37,635 bases of DNA from Gammaproteobacteria bacterium (GCA_003565625.1 PXBD01000060.1:1-37635), one strand, 5' to 3'; counted from the first letter of the stretch, positions 27,120 to 36,295 are shown. Numbers and translations: made by a program. Notes: generated from the sequence alone by a model not told the origin.

Positions 27120-28767
27120 GCCGTTGCGCCTGCGCAAGCTACTCGGACTCCGGGCCTGGTGGCTGGCGGCGGGAGCCGCCCTGATTCTGCTCAGCCTGGT
27201 TGCCGGAGTTGCCCTGCTGGCCCTGTCGGGCTGGTTCATCACGGCCAGCGCGCTGGCCGGTCTGGGGCTGCTCGTGGGTCTGGACATCTTCACCCCCGGT
27301 GCCGGCATTCGCCTGGCCGCGGTGGTACGCACGGTCTCGCGCTACCTGGAACGTCTCGTCACCCACGAGGCCACCTTCCGTCTGATCTCGGATCTGCGCA
27401 GCGAGGTGTTCGCCCGCCTGCTCCGGCTCGATGAATACCAGCATCGCGGCCTGCGTCGAGGCGACACGCTCAACCGCCTGACCGCTGACATCGACACCCT
27501 GGACCATCTCTTTCTCGGCGTCGTTGGCCCGACCATCGCGGCACTGGCGCTGACCCTGCTGGCAGCCCTGCTGCTGGGGCTGTTCATCGACCCCTGGCTG
27601 GGACTGGTCGGCGGGCTGCTGCTGACGCTCAACCCGCTACTGACAGAGTTCACCCGCCGCCGCGGGCTGACCACCAGCCGCGATCTGGTCAAGGCGGTGC
27701 CGGAGCTGCGCCGCGCGGCCGCCACCAGCCTGGAGGGACTGGCTGATCTGACCGCGTTCGATCGTGTCCAGGACCAGCAGAAGCACTGGTCGCGGCTGTC
27801 CGACCGGGCTTTGGCTCTGCAAGAGCGTCTGGCCCGCCTGGATGCCACCAGTCAGGGCCTGGTCACCATGAGCGGATTTGTGGCGGTCTGGCTGGCGCTG
27901 GTGATCGGCATCCACCTGTTCGAGGCTGGCACCATCAACGCTCCGGTGCTGGGCCTGATCGTATTCACCCTGCTCGGCATGGGCGAGGCCTGGCAAGCCC
28001 TGCCGGCAGCGTGGCGCAAACTCGAGCAGTGCCGCGGTGCCCAGCACCGCGTAATGGAGATGACCGAAACGAGCCCGCTGCTCGACCAGCCGGCGCAGCC
28101 GCGGCCACCAACCGGGAATGCGATCACCATAGAGCGGCTGAGCTTTCGCTACAGCGCCAACCAACCCTGGATTTTCCGCGACTTCAGCCTCGCCATCGAT
28201 GCCGGTCAACGGCTTGCCCTGGTCGGGCCCAGTGGCTGCGGCAAAACCACTCTGGCCCTGTTGATCATGCGCCAGCTCGATCCCGTTGCCGGGTTCATCC
28301 GTCTGGGTGATCAGGACCTGCGCAACCTTGACCCAGCCGCCTATCGCCGCCACGTCGGCGTGCTCTCGCAGCAGCCCATGCTGTTTCGCGACACCATCGC
28401 GGAGAACCTGCGCCTGGCTCAGCCCGATGCCGACGACCTGGCGCTGGGCCAGGCCCTCGCCACGGCAGGCCTGGCCGACTTCATGGACAATCTGGACGAC
28501 GGCCTGGCGACCTGGCTGGACGAAGCCGGCGGCAACGTGTCCGGCGGGGAAGCGCGCCGCCTCGCCCTGGCCCGGCTGGTGCTGACCGATTGTCCCGTGG
28601 TCATTCTTGACGAGCCCAGCACCGGGCTGGATCGCGCCACCGCGCTTGACCTCAGCCACACCATGGACCGCTGGCTTGGCAACCGGACCACGATCATGAT
28701 TACCCATGACCCGGCCACCCTGCCGCCTCACGACCGGGTCATCCGACTGGAATCGGAGTTGTTGTAG
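27109..28767 (+). CDS. cydC: Thiol/haem-related ABC exporter subunit CydC
   Basis: A 552-residue partner of CydD. The membrane domain (about 1-320) has the CydC-typical ALSGWFITASALAG and FTPGAGIRLAAVVRTVSRYLERL. The ATPase domain has Walker A GPSGCGKT (373-380), signature NVSGGEARRLALAR and Walker B VVILDEPSTGLD. The GTG start lies inside the end of cydD (11-base overlap), so the two subunits are translationally coupled. The 3' end overlaps the end of the convergent Lnb-like gene by 29 bases. It completes a cydA-cydB-cydD-cydC cluster; in E. coli cydDC sits apart from cydAB. Confidence 0.95.
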   Translation: MRPEPLRLRKLLGLRAWWLAAGAALILLSLVAGVALLALSGWFITASALAGLGLLVGLDIFTPGAGIRLAAVVRTVSRYLERLVTHEATFRLISDLRSEVFARLLRLDEYQHRGLRRGDTLNRLTADIDTLDHLFLGVVGPTIAALALTLLAALLLGLFIDPWLGLVGGLLLTLNPLLTEFTRRRGLTTSRDLVKAVPELRRAAATSLEGLADLTAFDRVQDQQKHWSRLSDRALALQERLARLDATSQGLVTMSGFVAVWLALVIGIHLFEAGTINAPVLGLIVFTLLGMGEAWQALPAAWRKLEQCRGAQHRVMEMTETSPLLDQPAQPRPPTGNAITIERLSFRYSANQPWIFRDFSLAIDAGQRLALVGPSGCGKTTLALLIMRQLDPVAGFIRLGDQDLRNLDPAAYRRHVGVLSQQPMLFRDTIAENLRLAQPDADDLALGQALATAGLADFMDNLDDGLATWLDEAGGNVSGGEARRLALARLVLTDCPVVILDEPSTGLDRATALDLSHTMDRWLGNRTTIMITHDPATLPPHDRVIRLESELL

Positions 28768-29941
28768 TCCGGCGCCAGGCCACCACCAGAAGGGCCAGCA
28801 AGGGCGGCGCGATCAACGCCAGCTGATCCACCCGATCCTGAACCAGACCGGGCCAGGCCAGGAGCAGACTGCCGATCAGCAGGCCGGAAAACAACGCGCC
28901 ATAAAACGGCCGCTGCAGCGGCCGCAGCCGTGACCACCACAGCAGCCACCACAGCGGGTGCAGCAACAGCAGCATCCAGTTCCTCGCGGTATCATCATGG
29001 CCACTGCCAAGCCACATCAGCAGTATCAGGCTGCCGGCCAGGCCCGCCGCCAGAACGCCAAGGTGCCACGGCAACAGAGACCAGCCGGTGCCGCCGCGCC
29101 ACGCCGGCACCATGATGAGCCCGGCAAGCAGCCCTCCGAGCGCCAGCTTCCAGGGCCAGGCAGCGCGCGGCTGTTCCGGCACAGTAAAGACCTGGGGGTC
29201 GTGCACGACCAGCGTTTCAAGCACCATTGGCTCATCATCAATCACGATCGTATCCAGCCAGCGCGCCAGCGCATCCGGCAAAAAAGCCTCCTCCCAGGCG
29301 CTGATCGGCTGATCCACGCTCGCACCCATCAGCAGCAGGATGCCGGTCTGGATCCAGGGCCGGGCAGTGCTCATGCGGCGGGTGTGATCGCGGAAGTTCA
29401 GCCGCCCCGGCTGCGGCCGCAACAACGGCTCGAGTTCACCGTCCACGGCTTGATTGATCAGGTCGCGCAACCAGGTCGAGCAATTGTTGCGGAAATAGTC
29501 GTAGGCGTAGTACTGCGGATGCGGAAAAATGGCGTCGTGAATGGATTGCTGCAGCCCCCGTACCTGAGCCGGTGAGAGGTTGAGACGCTGAGCGCTGATC
29601 GAGCGCCGGCGCTCGCGGTAGAAGGCGAATTCCCGCTCCGCCGGGCTGCTCGCCCCGTAGTAGAGCATGATGCCGCGGGCAAAATCGAGGTGAAAGCCCG
29701 GCCGGTCGATCTCGAAGTAGCCAAAGCTGTAGGTATGGTCCAGCCCCGTTGCCGAGTCGCGCAACCACAAGGCGTTGTGACCGAACAACTCCCAGACTTC
29801 CTCACCCGGGCCGTAGGTCACCAGCCAGGCCTCCTGGGCGCGTGCACCCGAGGCAAGCAGGACCAGCAGCGAGGCCACGACCAGCGCCGGCGCCCATCCG
29901 GCGCGACCGCAGGTATCGCCAGGCCGGCGTGGCGAAGTCAT
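28739..29941 (-). CDS. DUF4105/Lnb-like membrane protein in the lnt position
   Basis: A 400-residue envelope protein. It has a signal peptide or anchor (about 16-35, ending ARA), then a periplasmic domain of the DUF4105 type with His55 in ELFGHNALWL and Cys154 in FRNNCSTWLRDL as a likely catalytic pair. The FLPDAL motif is near 220-225, and five hydrophobic helices lie between about 264 and 390. From memory this is the architecture of Lnb, a lipoprotein N-acyltransferase described in Bacteroides. The ATG at 29941 shares its A with the ybeX stop (TGATG), so it is coupled to ybeX, exactly where lnt usually lies. An upstream in-frame extension to 30010 lies wholly within ybeX. Activity is inferred; it could instead be another DUF4105 acyltransferase or protease-like enzyme. 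Confidence 0.85.
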   Translation of the reverse strand: MTSPRRPGDTCGRAGWAPALVVASLLVLLASGARAQEAWLVTYGPGEEVWELFGHNALWLRDSATGLDHTYSFGYFEIDRPGFHLDFARGIMLYYGASSPAEREFAFYRERRRSISAQRLNLSPAQVRGLQQSIHDAIFPHPQYYAYDYFRNNCSTWLRDLINQAVDGELEPLLRPQPGRLNFRDHTRRMSTARPWIQTGILLLMGASVDQPISAWEEAFLPDALARWLDTIVIDDEPMVLETLVVHDPQVFTVPEQPRAAWPWKLALGGLLAGLIMVPAWRGGTGWSLLPWHLGVLAAGLAGSLILLMWLGSGHDDTARNWMLLLLHPLWWLLWWSRLRPLQRPFYGALFSGLLIGSLLLAWPGLVQDRVDQLALIAPPLLALLVVAWRRTTTTPIPVG

Positions 29942-30780
29942 CACTCCTGGCGCCGAATCACCATGGCGTGCAGGCGCCGGTCGTCGGCGCTTTCGATTTC
30001 GAACTGCCATTCGCCAATGGTGACCGCCTCGCCCGGTTCGGGCAAGCGCCCGAACTCGGCGACAACCAGGCCACCGATGGTGTCGTATTCCTGATCGCTG
30101 AAAGAGGTTCCCAATGCATCGTTGAAATCATCGATTGGCGTCAATGCCTGAATGCGGTAGACCCCGTTCTCGAGTCGCTCGACCTCCTTGACCGCCTCGG
30201 CATCGTGCTCATCGTCAATGTCGCCAACGATCTCTTCGAGCACATCCTCGATGGTGATCAGGCCCGATACGCCGCCGTATTCGTCCACAACAATGGCCAT
30301 GTGATTCTTGCTGACCCGGAACTCCCGCAGGAGCACGTTCAGGCGCTTGGATTCGGGAATGATCGCGGCCGGGCGCATCAGATCGGCCAGGACCAGCTCA
30401 CGATGATCGGAAAACAACTGGAGCAGATCCTTGGCCAGGAGAATGCCGCGCACCTCGTCGCGATCATCGCCGACCACCGGGAAGCGCGAGTGGCCGGACT
30501 CGATGATGATCGGCATGATGTCGCTCAGCGAGGCCGTCTCTGCAATGACCACCATCTGCGAGCGCGGCACCATCACGTCGCGCACCTGAAGCTCATCGAC
30601 TTCCAGCGCGCCCTCCAGCATGGCCAGCGTGTCGGCATCGATCAGCCCCTGGGTCGTCACGTCGCGCAGCAGCTCAGTGAGATCATCCCGGCTTTTCGGC
30701 TCACCGCCGAAGGCACGGCCGAGTTTCTCCAGCCAGGTTCTGGAAGCCGGAGCGAGTGCGGTCGAGGTTTCTTCGTTCAT
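29941..30780 (-). CDS. ybeX: CorC/YbeX-family CBS-domain protein
   Basis: A 279-residue cytoplasmic protein: a short N-terminal segment, two CBS domains (about 65-125 and 130-190; RDVMVPRSQMVVI, SGHSRFPVVGDD, VVDEYGGVSGLITIEDVLEEIVGDI) and a C-terminal CorC_HlyC domain (about 200-279, IGGLVVAEFGRLPEPGE). It lacks the membrane domain of longer CorC-type exporters. E. coli YbeX/CorC has been linked to magnesium/cobalt efflux and more recently to ribosome metabolism, which fits its neighbours ybeY and ybeZ. It begins 51 bases after ybeY and is coupled at its 3' end to the Lnb-like gene. Confidence 0.95.
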   Translation of the reverse strand: MNEETSTALAPASRTWLEKLGRAFGGEPKSRDDLTELLRDVTTQGLIDADTLAMLEGALEVDELQVRDVMVPRSQMVVIAETASLSDIMPIIIESGHSRFPVVGDDRDEVRGILLAKDLLQLFSDHRELVLADLMRPAAIIPESKRLNVLLREFRVSKNHMAIVVDEYGGVSGLITIEDVLEEIVGDIDDEHDAEAVKEVERLENGVYRIQALTPIDDFNDALGTSFSDQEYDTIGGLVVAEFGRLPEPGEAVTIGEWQFEIESADDRRLHAMVIRRQE

Positions 30781-30831
30781 TTGGCGACCTTGGCCAGCAT
30801 GTGCCAGGGCCGGTTCCGAGGGGGAGGTTGA

Positions 30832-31290
30832 TCAGCGTCCATCGCAAGTATCGTAGGGGTTGGCGAAGCCGAGGCCGGCCAGCAGCTCGATTTCTCGCGC
30901 TTCCATGGCATTGGCCTCGGGGGCGTGTATATGGTCATGACCGAGCAGATGCAAGAGGCCGTGGATGACAAGATGAGCCCAGTGCGCCTCCGGCGGTTTG
31001 CCCTGCTCGGCCGCTTCACGGGTAATGACCGGAGCGCACAAAACAATGTCACCGAGCACACGCACGCCGCCGACGGCCGGATGCTCGGCGGGGAAGCTCA
31101 GAACATTGGTGGCCGAATCCTTGCCGCGCCACTGACGGTTCAGCGCCCAGCCCTCGGCGTGATCAACGATGCGCAGATTCACCAGCACGCTGCCCTGATC
31201 GATCAGGGCATGCTCGACCCAGGACCGGATGCGTTCGTCGCCGGGAAGGTCGGGCGCGTCCAGCAGACGCTGGACTTCCAGCTCGATCAT
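30832..31290 (-). CDS. ybeY: Endoribonuclease YbeY (16S rRNA maturation)
   Basis: A 152-residue zinc-dependent endoribonuclease involved in 16S rRNA 3' maturation and ribosome quality control. The metal site HGLLHLLGHDH gives His110, His114 and His120 with family spacing. RGKDSATNVLSFP and the LGDIVLCAPV strand are further family blocks. The length matches E. coli YbeY (155). Its ATG overlaps the ybeZ stop by four bases, so the two are translationally coupled, as in the conserved ybeZ-ybeY-ybeX order. Confidence 0.97.
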   Translation of the reverse strand: MIELEVQRLLDAPDLPGDERIRSWVEHALIDQGSVLVNLRIVDHAEGWALNRQWRGKDSATNVLSFPAEHPAVGGVRVLGDIVLCAPVITREAAEQGKPPEAHWAHLVIHGLLHLLGHDHIHAPEANAMEAREIELLAGLGFANPYDTCDGR

Positions 31291-32273
31291 GCCGTTTCTC
31301 CGCCGGCCAGGCTGTCGGCCGCCTCGTAGGCCTCGACGATGCGCCGAACAATCGGGTGCCGCACCACGTCACGGGCATCGAAAAACGTCTGGCTGATGCC
31401 AGCGACATCGCGCAGCAGGGCAACCGCCTGGCGCAGGCCCGAGGTCACCTTGGGCGGCAGATCCACCTGGGTCAGATCACCGGTGATCACCGCGCGTGAT
31501 CCAAAGCCGATCCGGGTCAGAAACATCTTCATCTGTTCGGAAGTGGTGTTCTGGGCCTCGTCGAGGATCACGAAAGCATCGTTGAGGGTGCGACCGCGCA
31601 TGTAGGCCAGTGGTGCTACTTCGATCACGTTGCGTTCGGTCAGGCGCGCAGCGCGCTCGAAACCCAGCATCTCGTAGAGCGCGTCGTAAAGCGGCCGGAG
31701 ATACGGATCGACCTTCTGGGCCAGGTCACCGGGCAGAAAGCCCAGACGCTCGCCGGCCTCCACTGCCGGGCGCACCAGCACGATGCGCTGTACCCGATCG
31801 TGTTCCAGCGCGTCCACCGCACAGGCCACGGCCAGGAAAGTCTTGCCGGTACCCGCCGGGCCAACCCCAAAACTGACGTCGCTGGCGGCAATGCGCTCAA
31901 GGTAGCGCTTCTGGTTGGGGCCGCGGCCACGAATCATTCCGCGCCGGGTCTGGATGGCGACCTCGGGCGCCGCCTCATCCTCGTCCAGACCGGCCTGCTG
32001 AAGCTGCAGGTTGACCAGTGCCGGGGTCAGGATTTCCCGCTCCGCCTGGCGGTACAGCCGGCGCAGCACGCGCCGACCGGCGTGGATTGCGTCGACCTCT
32101 CCTTCCAGCCGAAACAGGCCGCCGCGGGCGGCGATGGAAATGCCGAGGCGTTTTTCAATCAGGCGCAAGTGGTCGTCGAGCTGACCGCACAGGTTGACCA
32201 GACGTTCGTTATCGGCCGGTTCCAGCTCCAGCGTCAGGGCGGTTTCGGCCGCCGTCGAGCCGCTTGCGGCCAT
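31287..32273 (-). CDS. ybeZ: PhoH-like ATPase YbeZ
   Basis: A 328-residue P-loop NTPase of the PhoH family. After an N-terminal domain (about 10-80) comes the ATPase core with Walker A GPAGTGKT (138-145) and Walker B FVILDEAQN (Asp238, Glu239), followed by GDLTQVDLP and a closing VVRHPIVRRIVEAYE. PhoH-like YbeZ works with YbeY and is implicated in RNA metabolism. The ATG shares one base with the miaB stop (TGATG), and the stop overlaps ybeY, so miaB-ybeZ-ybeY are tightly coupled. An alternative later start is possible because the first 15 residues are not conserved. Confidence 0.96.
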   Translation of the reverse strand: MAASGSTAAETALTLELEPADNERLVNLCGQLDDHLRLIEKRLGISIAARGGLFRLEGEVDAIHAGRRVLRRLYRQAEREILTPALVNLQLQQAGLDEDEAAPEVAIQTRRGMIRGRGPNQKRYLERIAASDVSFGVGPAGTGKTFLAVACAVDALEHDRVQRIVLVRPAVEAGERLGFLPGDLAQKVDPYLRPLYDALYEMLGFERAARLTERNVIEVAPLAYMRGRTLNDAFVILDEAQNTTSEQMKMFLTRIGFGSRAVITGDLTQVDLPPKVTSGLRQAVALLRDVAGISQTFFDARDVVRHPIVRRIVEAYEAADSLAGGETA

Positions 32274-33619
32274 CAGGCAGCCACGCTTTCGGAACCGGAT
32301 TCCAGTCGACCGCGCAACGAATTGGACAGCGCAGCGGTAATGCGGACATCGAGCATGCGCCCGACCAGATGCGCCGGCCCGGGAAAGTTGACGACCCGGT
32401 TGTTCTCGGTTCGTCCGGCCAGTTCTGCGCCATCCTTCTTGCTGGTGCCTTCGACCAGGACACGCTGGCGGGTACCCACCATGGCCTCGGAAAAAGCGCG
32501 CGCCTGGACGTTCAGCTGATCCTGCAGGCGCTGCAGACGCTGCTTCTTTTCTTCCAGCGACACGTTGTCGGGAAACCCGGCCGCCGGAGTGCCCGGCCGC
32601 GCCGAGTAGACGAAGCTGAAGCTCTGGTCGAATTCCAGCTCGCGCACCAGGTCCAGGGTTTGCTGGAAGTCGTGTTCGGTCTCCCCGGGGAAGCCGACGA
32701 TGAAATCAGACGACAGCGCAATATCCGGCCGCAACTCACGCAGGCGACGAATCTTCTGCTTGTATTCCAGCCGCGTGTGGCCGCGCTTCATCAGGGCGAG
32801 AATGCGGTCGGAGCCGGACTGCACCGGCAAATGCAGATAGTTGGCCAGTTGCGGCACCTCTCCGAAGACCTCGATCAGGCTGTCGCTGAATTCGACAGGA
32901 TGCGAGGTAGTGAAACGGATGCGCTCGATGCCGTCGATATGGGCAACGTAGCGGATCAGCAGGGCCAGGTCAGCGCTGCCGCCATCGTGCATGGGGCCGC
33001 GATAGGCATTGACGTTCTGTCCGAGCAGGTTGACCTCCAGCACGCCCTGCCCGGCCAGATGGGCGACCTCGGCAATGACGTCATCGAGCGGCCGGCTGAC
33101 TTCCTCACCGCGCGTATACGGCACCACGCAGAACGAACAGTACTTGCTGCAGCCCTCCATGATGGAGACGAACGCGCTCGCCCCGCGCGCACCCGCCGCC
33201 GGCAGGTGATCGAACTTTTCGATTTCCGGGAAACTGATGTCAATGGCCGCACCACCGTGCTCGCGCACCTGATCGACCATCTGCGGCAAGCGATGAATCG
33301 TCTGCGGTCCGAACACCAGGTCGACGAACGGCGCCCGCCGACGAATCCCCTCACCCTCCTGGCTGGCCACGCAACCTCCGACGCCGATGATGACCTCCGG
33401 ACGGCGCTGCTTGAGCGGGCGCCATTGGCCCAGCTGCGAGAACACCTTCTCCTGCGCTTTTTCACGAATCGAGCAGGTATTGACAAGAATGACGTCGGCC
33501 TCTTCGGCCCGATCGGTCCGCACCAGCCCGTGCGAGGCGGCCAGCACGTCGGCCATCTTCTCCGAGTCGTACTCGTTCATCTGGCAACCGTGGGTCTTGA
33601 TGTACAGCTTTCCGGGCAT
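32273..33619 (-). CDS. miaB: tRNA-2-methylthio-N6-isopentenyladenosine synthase MiaB
   Basis: A 448-residue radical-SAM methylthiotransferase acting on i6A37 of tRNAs reading UNN codons. Three N-terminal cysteines (12, 48, 82) hold the auxiliary cluster and the radical-SAM motif is Cys156, Cys160, Cys163 in [19 protein letters not shown]-terminal TRAM domain (about 375-440) follows. I prefer the ATG at 33619, which aligns with the E. coli [16 protein letters not shown] start. A GTG at 33640 would add seven residues. It is 36 bases downstream of alr and may share the long dnaB-alr transcript. Confidence 0.97.
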   Translation of the reverse strand: MPGKLYIKTHGCQMNEYDSEKMADVLAASHGLVRTDRAEEADVILVNTCSIREKAQEKVFSQLGQWRPLKQRRPEVIIGVGGCVASQEGEGIRRRAPFVDLVFGPQTIHRLPQMVDQVREHGGAAIDISFPEIEKFDHLPAAGARGASAFVSIMEGCSKYCSFCVVPYTRGEEVSRPLDDVIAEVAHLAGQGVLEVNLLGQNVNAYRGPMHDGGSADLALLIRYVAHIDGIERIRFTTSHPVEFSDSLIEVFGEVPQLANYLHLPVQSGSDRILALMKRGHTRLEYKQKIRRLRELRPDIALSSDFIVGFPGETEHDFQQTLDLVRELEFDQSFSFVYSARPGTPAAGFPDNVSLEEKKQRLQRLQDQLNVQARAFSEAMVGTRQRVLVEGTSKKDGAELAGRTENNRVVNFPGPAHLVGRMLDVRITAALSNSLRGRLESGSESVAA

Positions 33620-33655
33620 ATCTCGGCTACGTTTTCTCACTTAAAGATCAGTATT

Positions 33656-34786
33656 CTAGTGTACCAGCCGTATCGGCCGCACCATTTCCGTGGCGGGCCG
33701 GTAGCGCTCTGAAGGATACGCCCGATACCGCACCCGCCGGGTCACGCGGCAGACCAGCTCATAGGGGATGGTATCGGCACCGTCGGCGACCCGCTCCACC
33801 GGCAGGCCGCGTCCCCACAGAATGACCGGATCGCCAATCTCCGCCTGCGGGCAGTCAGTAATGTCAATGGTGACCATGTCCATCGATACCCGCCCGACCA
33901 CCGGACAGAGACGCTCGCCAATCCGCACCGGGGTGCCGTCGGCCACGCTGCGCGGATAACCGTCGCCGTAACCGATCCCGACCACCCCGATCCGCAGGTC
34001 ACGCTCGGCGACAAAGCGGGCCCCATAGCCGATGCTGTCACCGGCGGGCACCCGATTGATGGCCAGCAAGCCGGCTTCCAGGGTCATGGCCGGAGTCAAG
34101 CCCAGATCGCTGCCGGTCCGCCCGGGCAGCGGCGAAATGCCGTACAGCAAGATACCGGCTCGCACCCAGTGTCGATGAGAAGCCGGATGGTTGAGAATCG
34201 CCGCTGAATTGGCCAGGCAGTGCTCACCGACCAAACCCTCTACGGCACGATCAAAACGCGCGATCTGCTCTTTGACCAGAGGCCCGTCATCGTCTTCTGC
34301 GCTGGCGAAGTGGCTGACCAGGTTCACCTCCCTGGCCCCCGGCAGCCGCAGCAGGCGGCCGTGCAGTTCCGCAGCCCGGCCCGGCTCGACCCCCAGCCGG
34401 TGCATGCCGGAGTCGACTTTCAGCCACAGCCGCGGCGCCGGCGCGTGTCCGAATTGCTCAAGCATCTTGACCTGCTCCGGATGGTGCAGGGTCAGTTCCA
34501 GGCCCAGCGACTCAACAATGGCCAGATCGGACGGCTCGAGCACCCCCTCCAGCAGCAACACCGCCTGGCGATTGCCCAGACGGCGGATGGCGCGCGCCTC
34601 ATCAAGCGTGGCCACGGCCAGCATGTCGGCCTGCTCCAGCGCCGGCAAAACCAGGTCCAGGCGATGTCCGTAGGCGTCAGCCTTGACCACCGCCATGACC
34701 CGACAATCCGGCGCATGCCGGCGCGCCAGGGCGAGGTTGCCGGCAACGGCATCGGGATCAATTCTGGCCAGGGTATTGCGCGGCAC
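33656..34786 (-). CDS. alr: Alanine racemase
   Basis: A 376-residue PLP enzyme converting L-Ala to D-Ala for peptidoglycan. The PLP lysine is Lys35 in VVKADAYGH and the second catalytic base is Tyr254 in SIGYGARF. The C-terminal domain has VGIGYGDGYPR and GRVSMDMVTIDIT. The start is GTG, five bases after the dnaB stop, so the genes are almost certainly cotranscribed; dnaB-alr adjacency is common in gammaproteobacteria. No strong ribosome binding site is seen, consistent with coupling to dnaB. Confidence 0.98.
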   Translation of the reverse strand: MPRNTLARIDPDAVAGNLALARRHAPDCRVMAVVKADAYGHRLDLVLPALEQADMLAVATLDEARAIRRLGNRQAVLLLEGVLEPSDLAIVESLGLELTLHHPEQVKMLEQFGHAPAPRLWLKVDSGMHRLGVEPGRAAELHGRLLRLPGAREVNLVSHFASAEDDDGPLVKEQIARFDRAVEGLVGEHCLANSAAILNHPASHRHWVRAGILLYGISPLPGRTGSDLGLTPAMTLEAGLLAINRVPAGDSIGYGARFVAERDLRIGVVGIGYGDGYPRSVADGTPVRIGERLCPVVGRVSMDMVTIDITDCPQAEIGDPVILWGRGLPVERVADGADTIPYELVCRVTRRVRYRAYPSERYRPATEMVRPIRLVH

Positions 34787-34791
34787 GGCTG

Positions 34792-36165
34792 TCAGCCGTC
34801 CTGACCGTAATGGTCATAGGTGAAATCACGAAAGCGCAGGAATTCGCCCTGGAAGCTCAGCGGGAAGCTGCCCGTGGCGCCGTTTCGATGCTTGCCGATG
34901 ATGATCTCGGCCTTGCCCTTGTCGGCCGAGTCCTCGTTGTAGACCTCGTCGCGGTAGATGAACAGGATCAGATCGGCATCCTGTTCAATTGCGCCTGATT
35001 CCCTCAGATCGGCCATCTTGGGGCGCTTGTCGGGGCGCTGTTCGAGCGCTCGGTTGAGCTGGGAAAGGGCGACGACCGGCACGTTCAGCTCTTTCGCAAG
35101 TGCCTTAAGACTTCTCGATATTTCACTAATTTCGTTGGTTCTATTTTCCGAAGAACCTGCCACCTTCATGAGCTGGAGGTAGTCGATGACAATCAGGCCA
35201 ATTCCGTGCTCGCGCTTCATGCGGCGAGCCCGCGCGCGCAAATCGATGGGCGACAGCGACGGCGTCTGGTCAATGAACATCTGCGCCCCTTTGAGCATGT
35301 TCATGGCCGAGCGCAGGTTGACCCAGTCGTGGTTGTCGAGCTTGCCCGTGCGCAGCTTGTCCTGACCGATCTGACCGAGCGACGAAAACAGTCGCATGAC
35401 CAGCTGGGTGTCGGACATTTCCATGGAAAACACCGCCACCGGCACCTTGTGGCGAATCGCTGCGCGCTCGGCAATATTCATCGCCAGTGTGGTTTTACCC
35501 ATCGACGGCCTGGCCGCGATGATGATCAAGTCGGTCGGCTGCAGGCCGGCGGTGCGCGCGTCCAGTTCGGCAAAACCGGTCGGCACACCAGTCAGGTCGC
35601 CCTCGTTTTCCTGCAGCTCGTTGAGCAGGTCCATGGCCTGGGCCATGACCGTCTGGATCGAGACATACCCCGACGAGCGATGCGCACCCCGGTCGGCGAT
35701 GGCATAGATTCGCTGCTCGGCCTGTTCCAGCAACTCCTTGCTGTCACGACCACCGCCCACCAGGGCATCCTCGGCAATACCGGAACCAATATCGATCAGC
35801 TGGCGCAGGATCGACTTTTCGCGCACGATGCGCGCATAGCCCTGGATATTGGCCGCGCCCGGGGTTTCGTTGGCCAGCATGGTGATGTAGGAGCCGGAGT
35901 CGACCCGGTCGAGCTTGCCGTGGCGCTGAAACCATTCGGTGACGGTGACCGCATCCACCGGCTGGCCCTGCTGGAACAGTTCGGCCATGGCCCGGTAAAT
36001 CAGGCGGTGGTTCTCGCGATAGAAATCGTTTTCGTCGACCTGGTCGGCAATCTTGTCCCAGGCATTGGCCGACAACATCAACGCGCCCAGCAACGACTCC
36101 TCGGCCTCGTTGGAATGAGGCGGAGCCTTGACGTTGGTCAGCGGATTGAGTCGGGGTTCGGCCAC
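34792..36165 (-). CDS. dnaB: Replicative DNA helicase DnaB
   Basis: A 457-residue hexameric 5'-3' replicative helicase. The N-terminal domain (about 10-115; NEAEESLLGALML, YRENHRLIYRAM) is followed by a linker and a RecA-type ATPase with Walker A RPSMGKT (219-225), VFSMEMS, the Walker B region IGLIVIDYLQLM and SQLNRALEQRPDKRPKMADLRESGAIEQDAD. No intein is present. I chose the GTG at 36165, giving an N-terminus close in length to E. coli DnaB (471). The frame is open to 36276, but that stretch overlaps the promoter and has only an ATT at its limit. The ribosome binding site is weak. Confidence 0.96.
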   Translation of the reverse strand: MAEPRLNPLTNVKAPPHSNEAEESLLGALMLSANAWDKIADQVDENDFYRENHRLIYRAMAELFQQGQPVDAVTVTEWFQRHGKLDRVDSGSYITMLANETPGAANIQGYARIVREKSILRQLIDIGSGIAEDALVGGGRDSKELLEQAEQRIYAIADRGAHRSSGYVSIQTVMAQAMDLLNELQENEGDLTGVPTGFAELDARTAGLQPTDLIIIAARPSMGKTTLAMNIAERAAIRHKVPVAVFSMEMSDTQLVMRLFSSLGQIGQDKLRTGKLDNHDWVNLRSAMNMLKGAQMFIDQTPSLSPIDLRARARRMKREHGIGLIVIDYLQLMKVAGSSENRTNEISEISRSLKALAKELNVPVVALSQLNRALEQRPDKRPKMADLRESGAIEQDADLILFIYRDEVYNEDSADKGKAEIIIGKHRNGATGSFPLSFQGEFLRFRDFTYDHYGQDG

Positions 36166-36210
36166 GATGGGTTCAGATTGCCAGGCGCATCCAGGTTGTG
36201 CAATCCGGCC

Positions 36211-36239
36211 AGTATAGGAACTCGCTGCCGGTATGACCA
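36211..36239 (-). promoter_or_regulatory. dnaB promoter
   Basis: On the minus strand, TGGTCA (36234-36239), a 17-base spacer and TATACT (36211-36216) predict transcription starting near 36204, about 40 bases before the dnaB GTG. It lies in the 130-base gap after rplI, so dnaB-alr-miaB-ybeZ-ybeY-ybeX-Lnb-like can be transcribed independently of the ribosomal protein genes. Confidence 0.6.
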
Positions 36240-36295
36240 GCCAGCGCTGGCGCCAGCCGGAGGCCGGCGCCGCCAATCTGGTGGCAAGCTGCGGG

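Noticed and set aside
32264..33712. A 482-codon open frame on the plus strand opposite miaB, and similar long frames opposite aceB, the TPR gene and hemA/prfA
   Set aside because: They match the complement of conserved genes codon for codon and show no motifs or start signals.
36240..36295. Repeated GGCGCC motifs after rplI as a terminator
   Set aside because: Pairing is possible but there is no T run and the stem is interrupted, so I did not list it.
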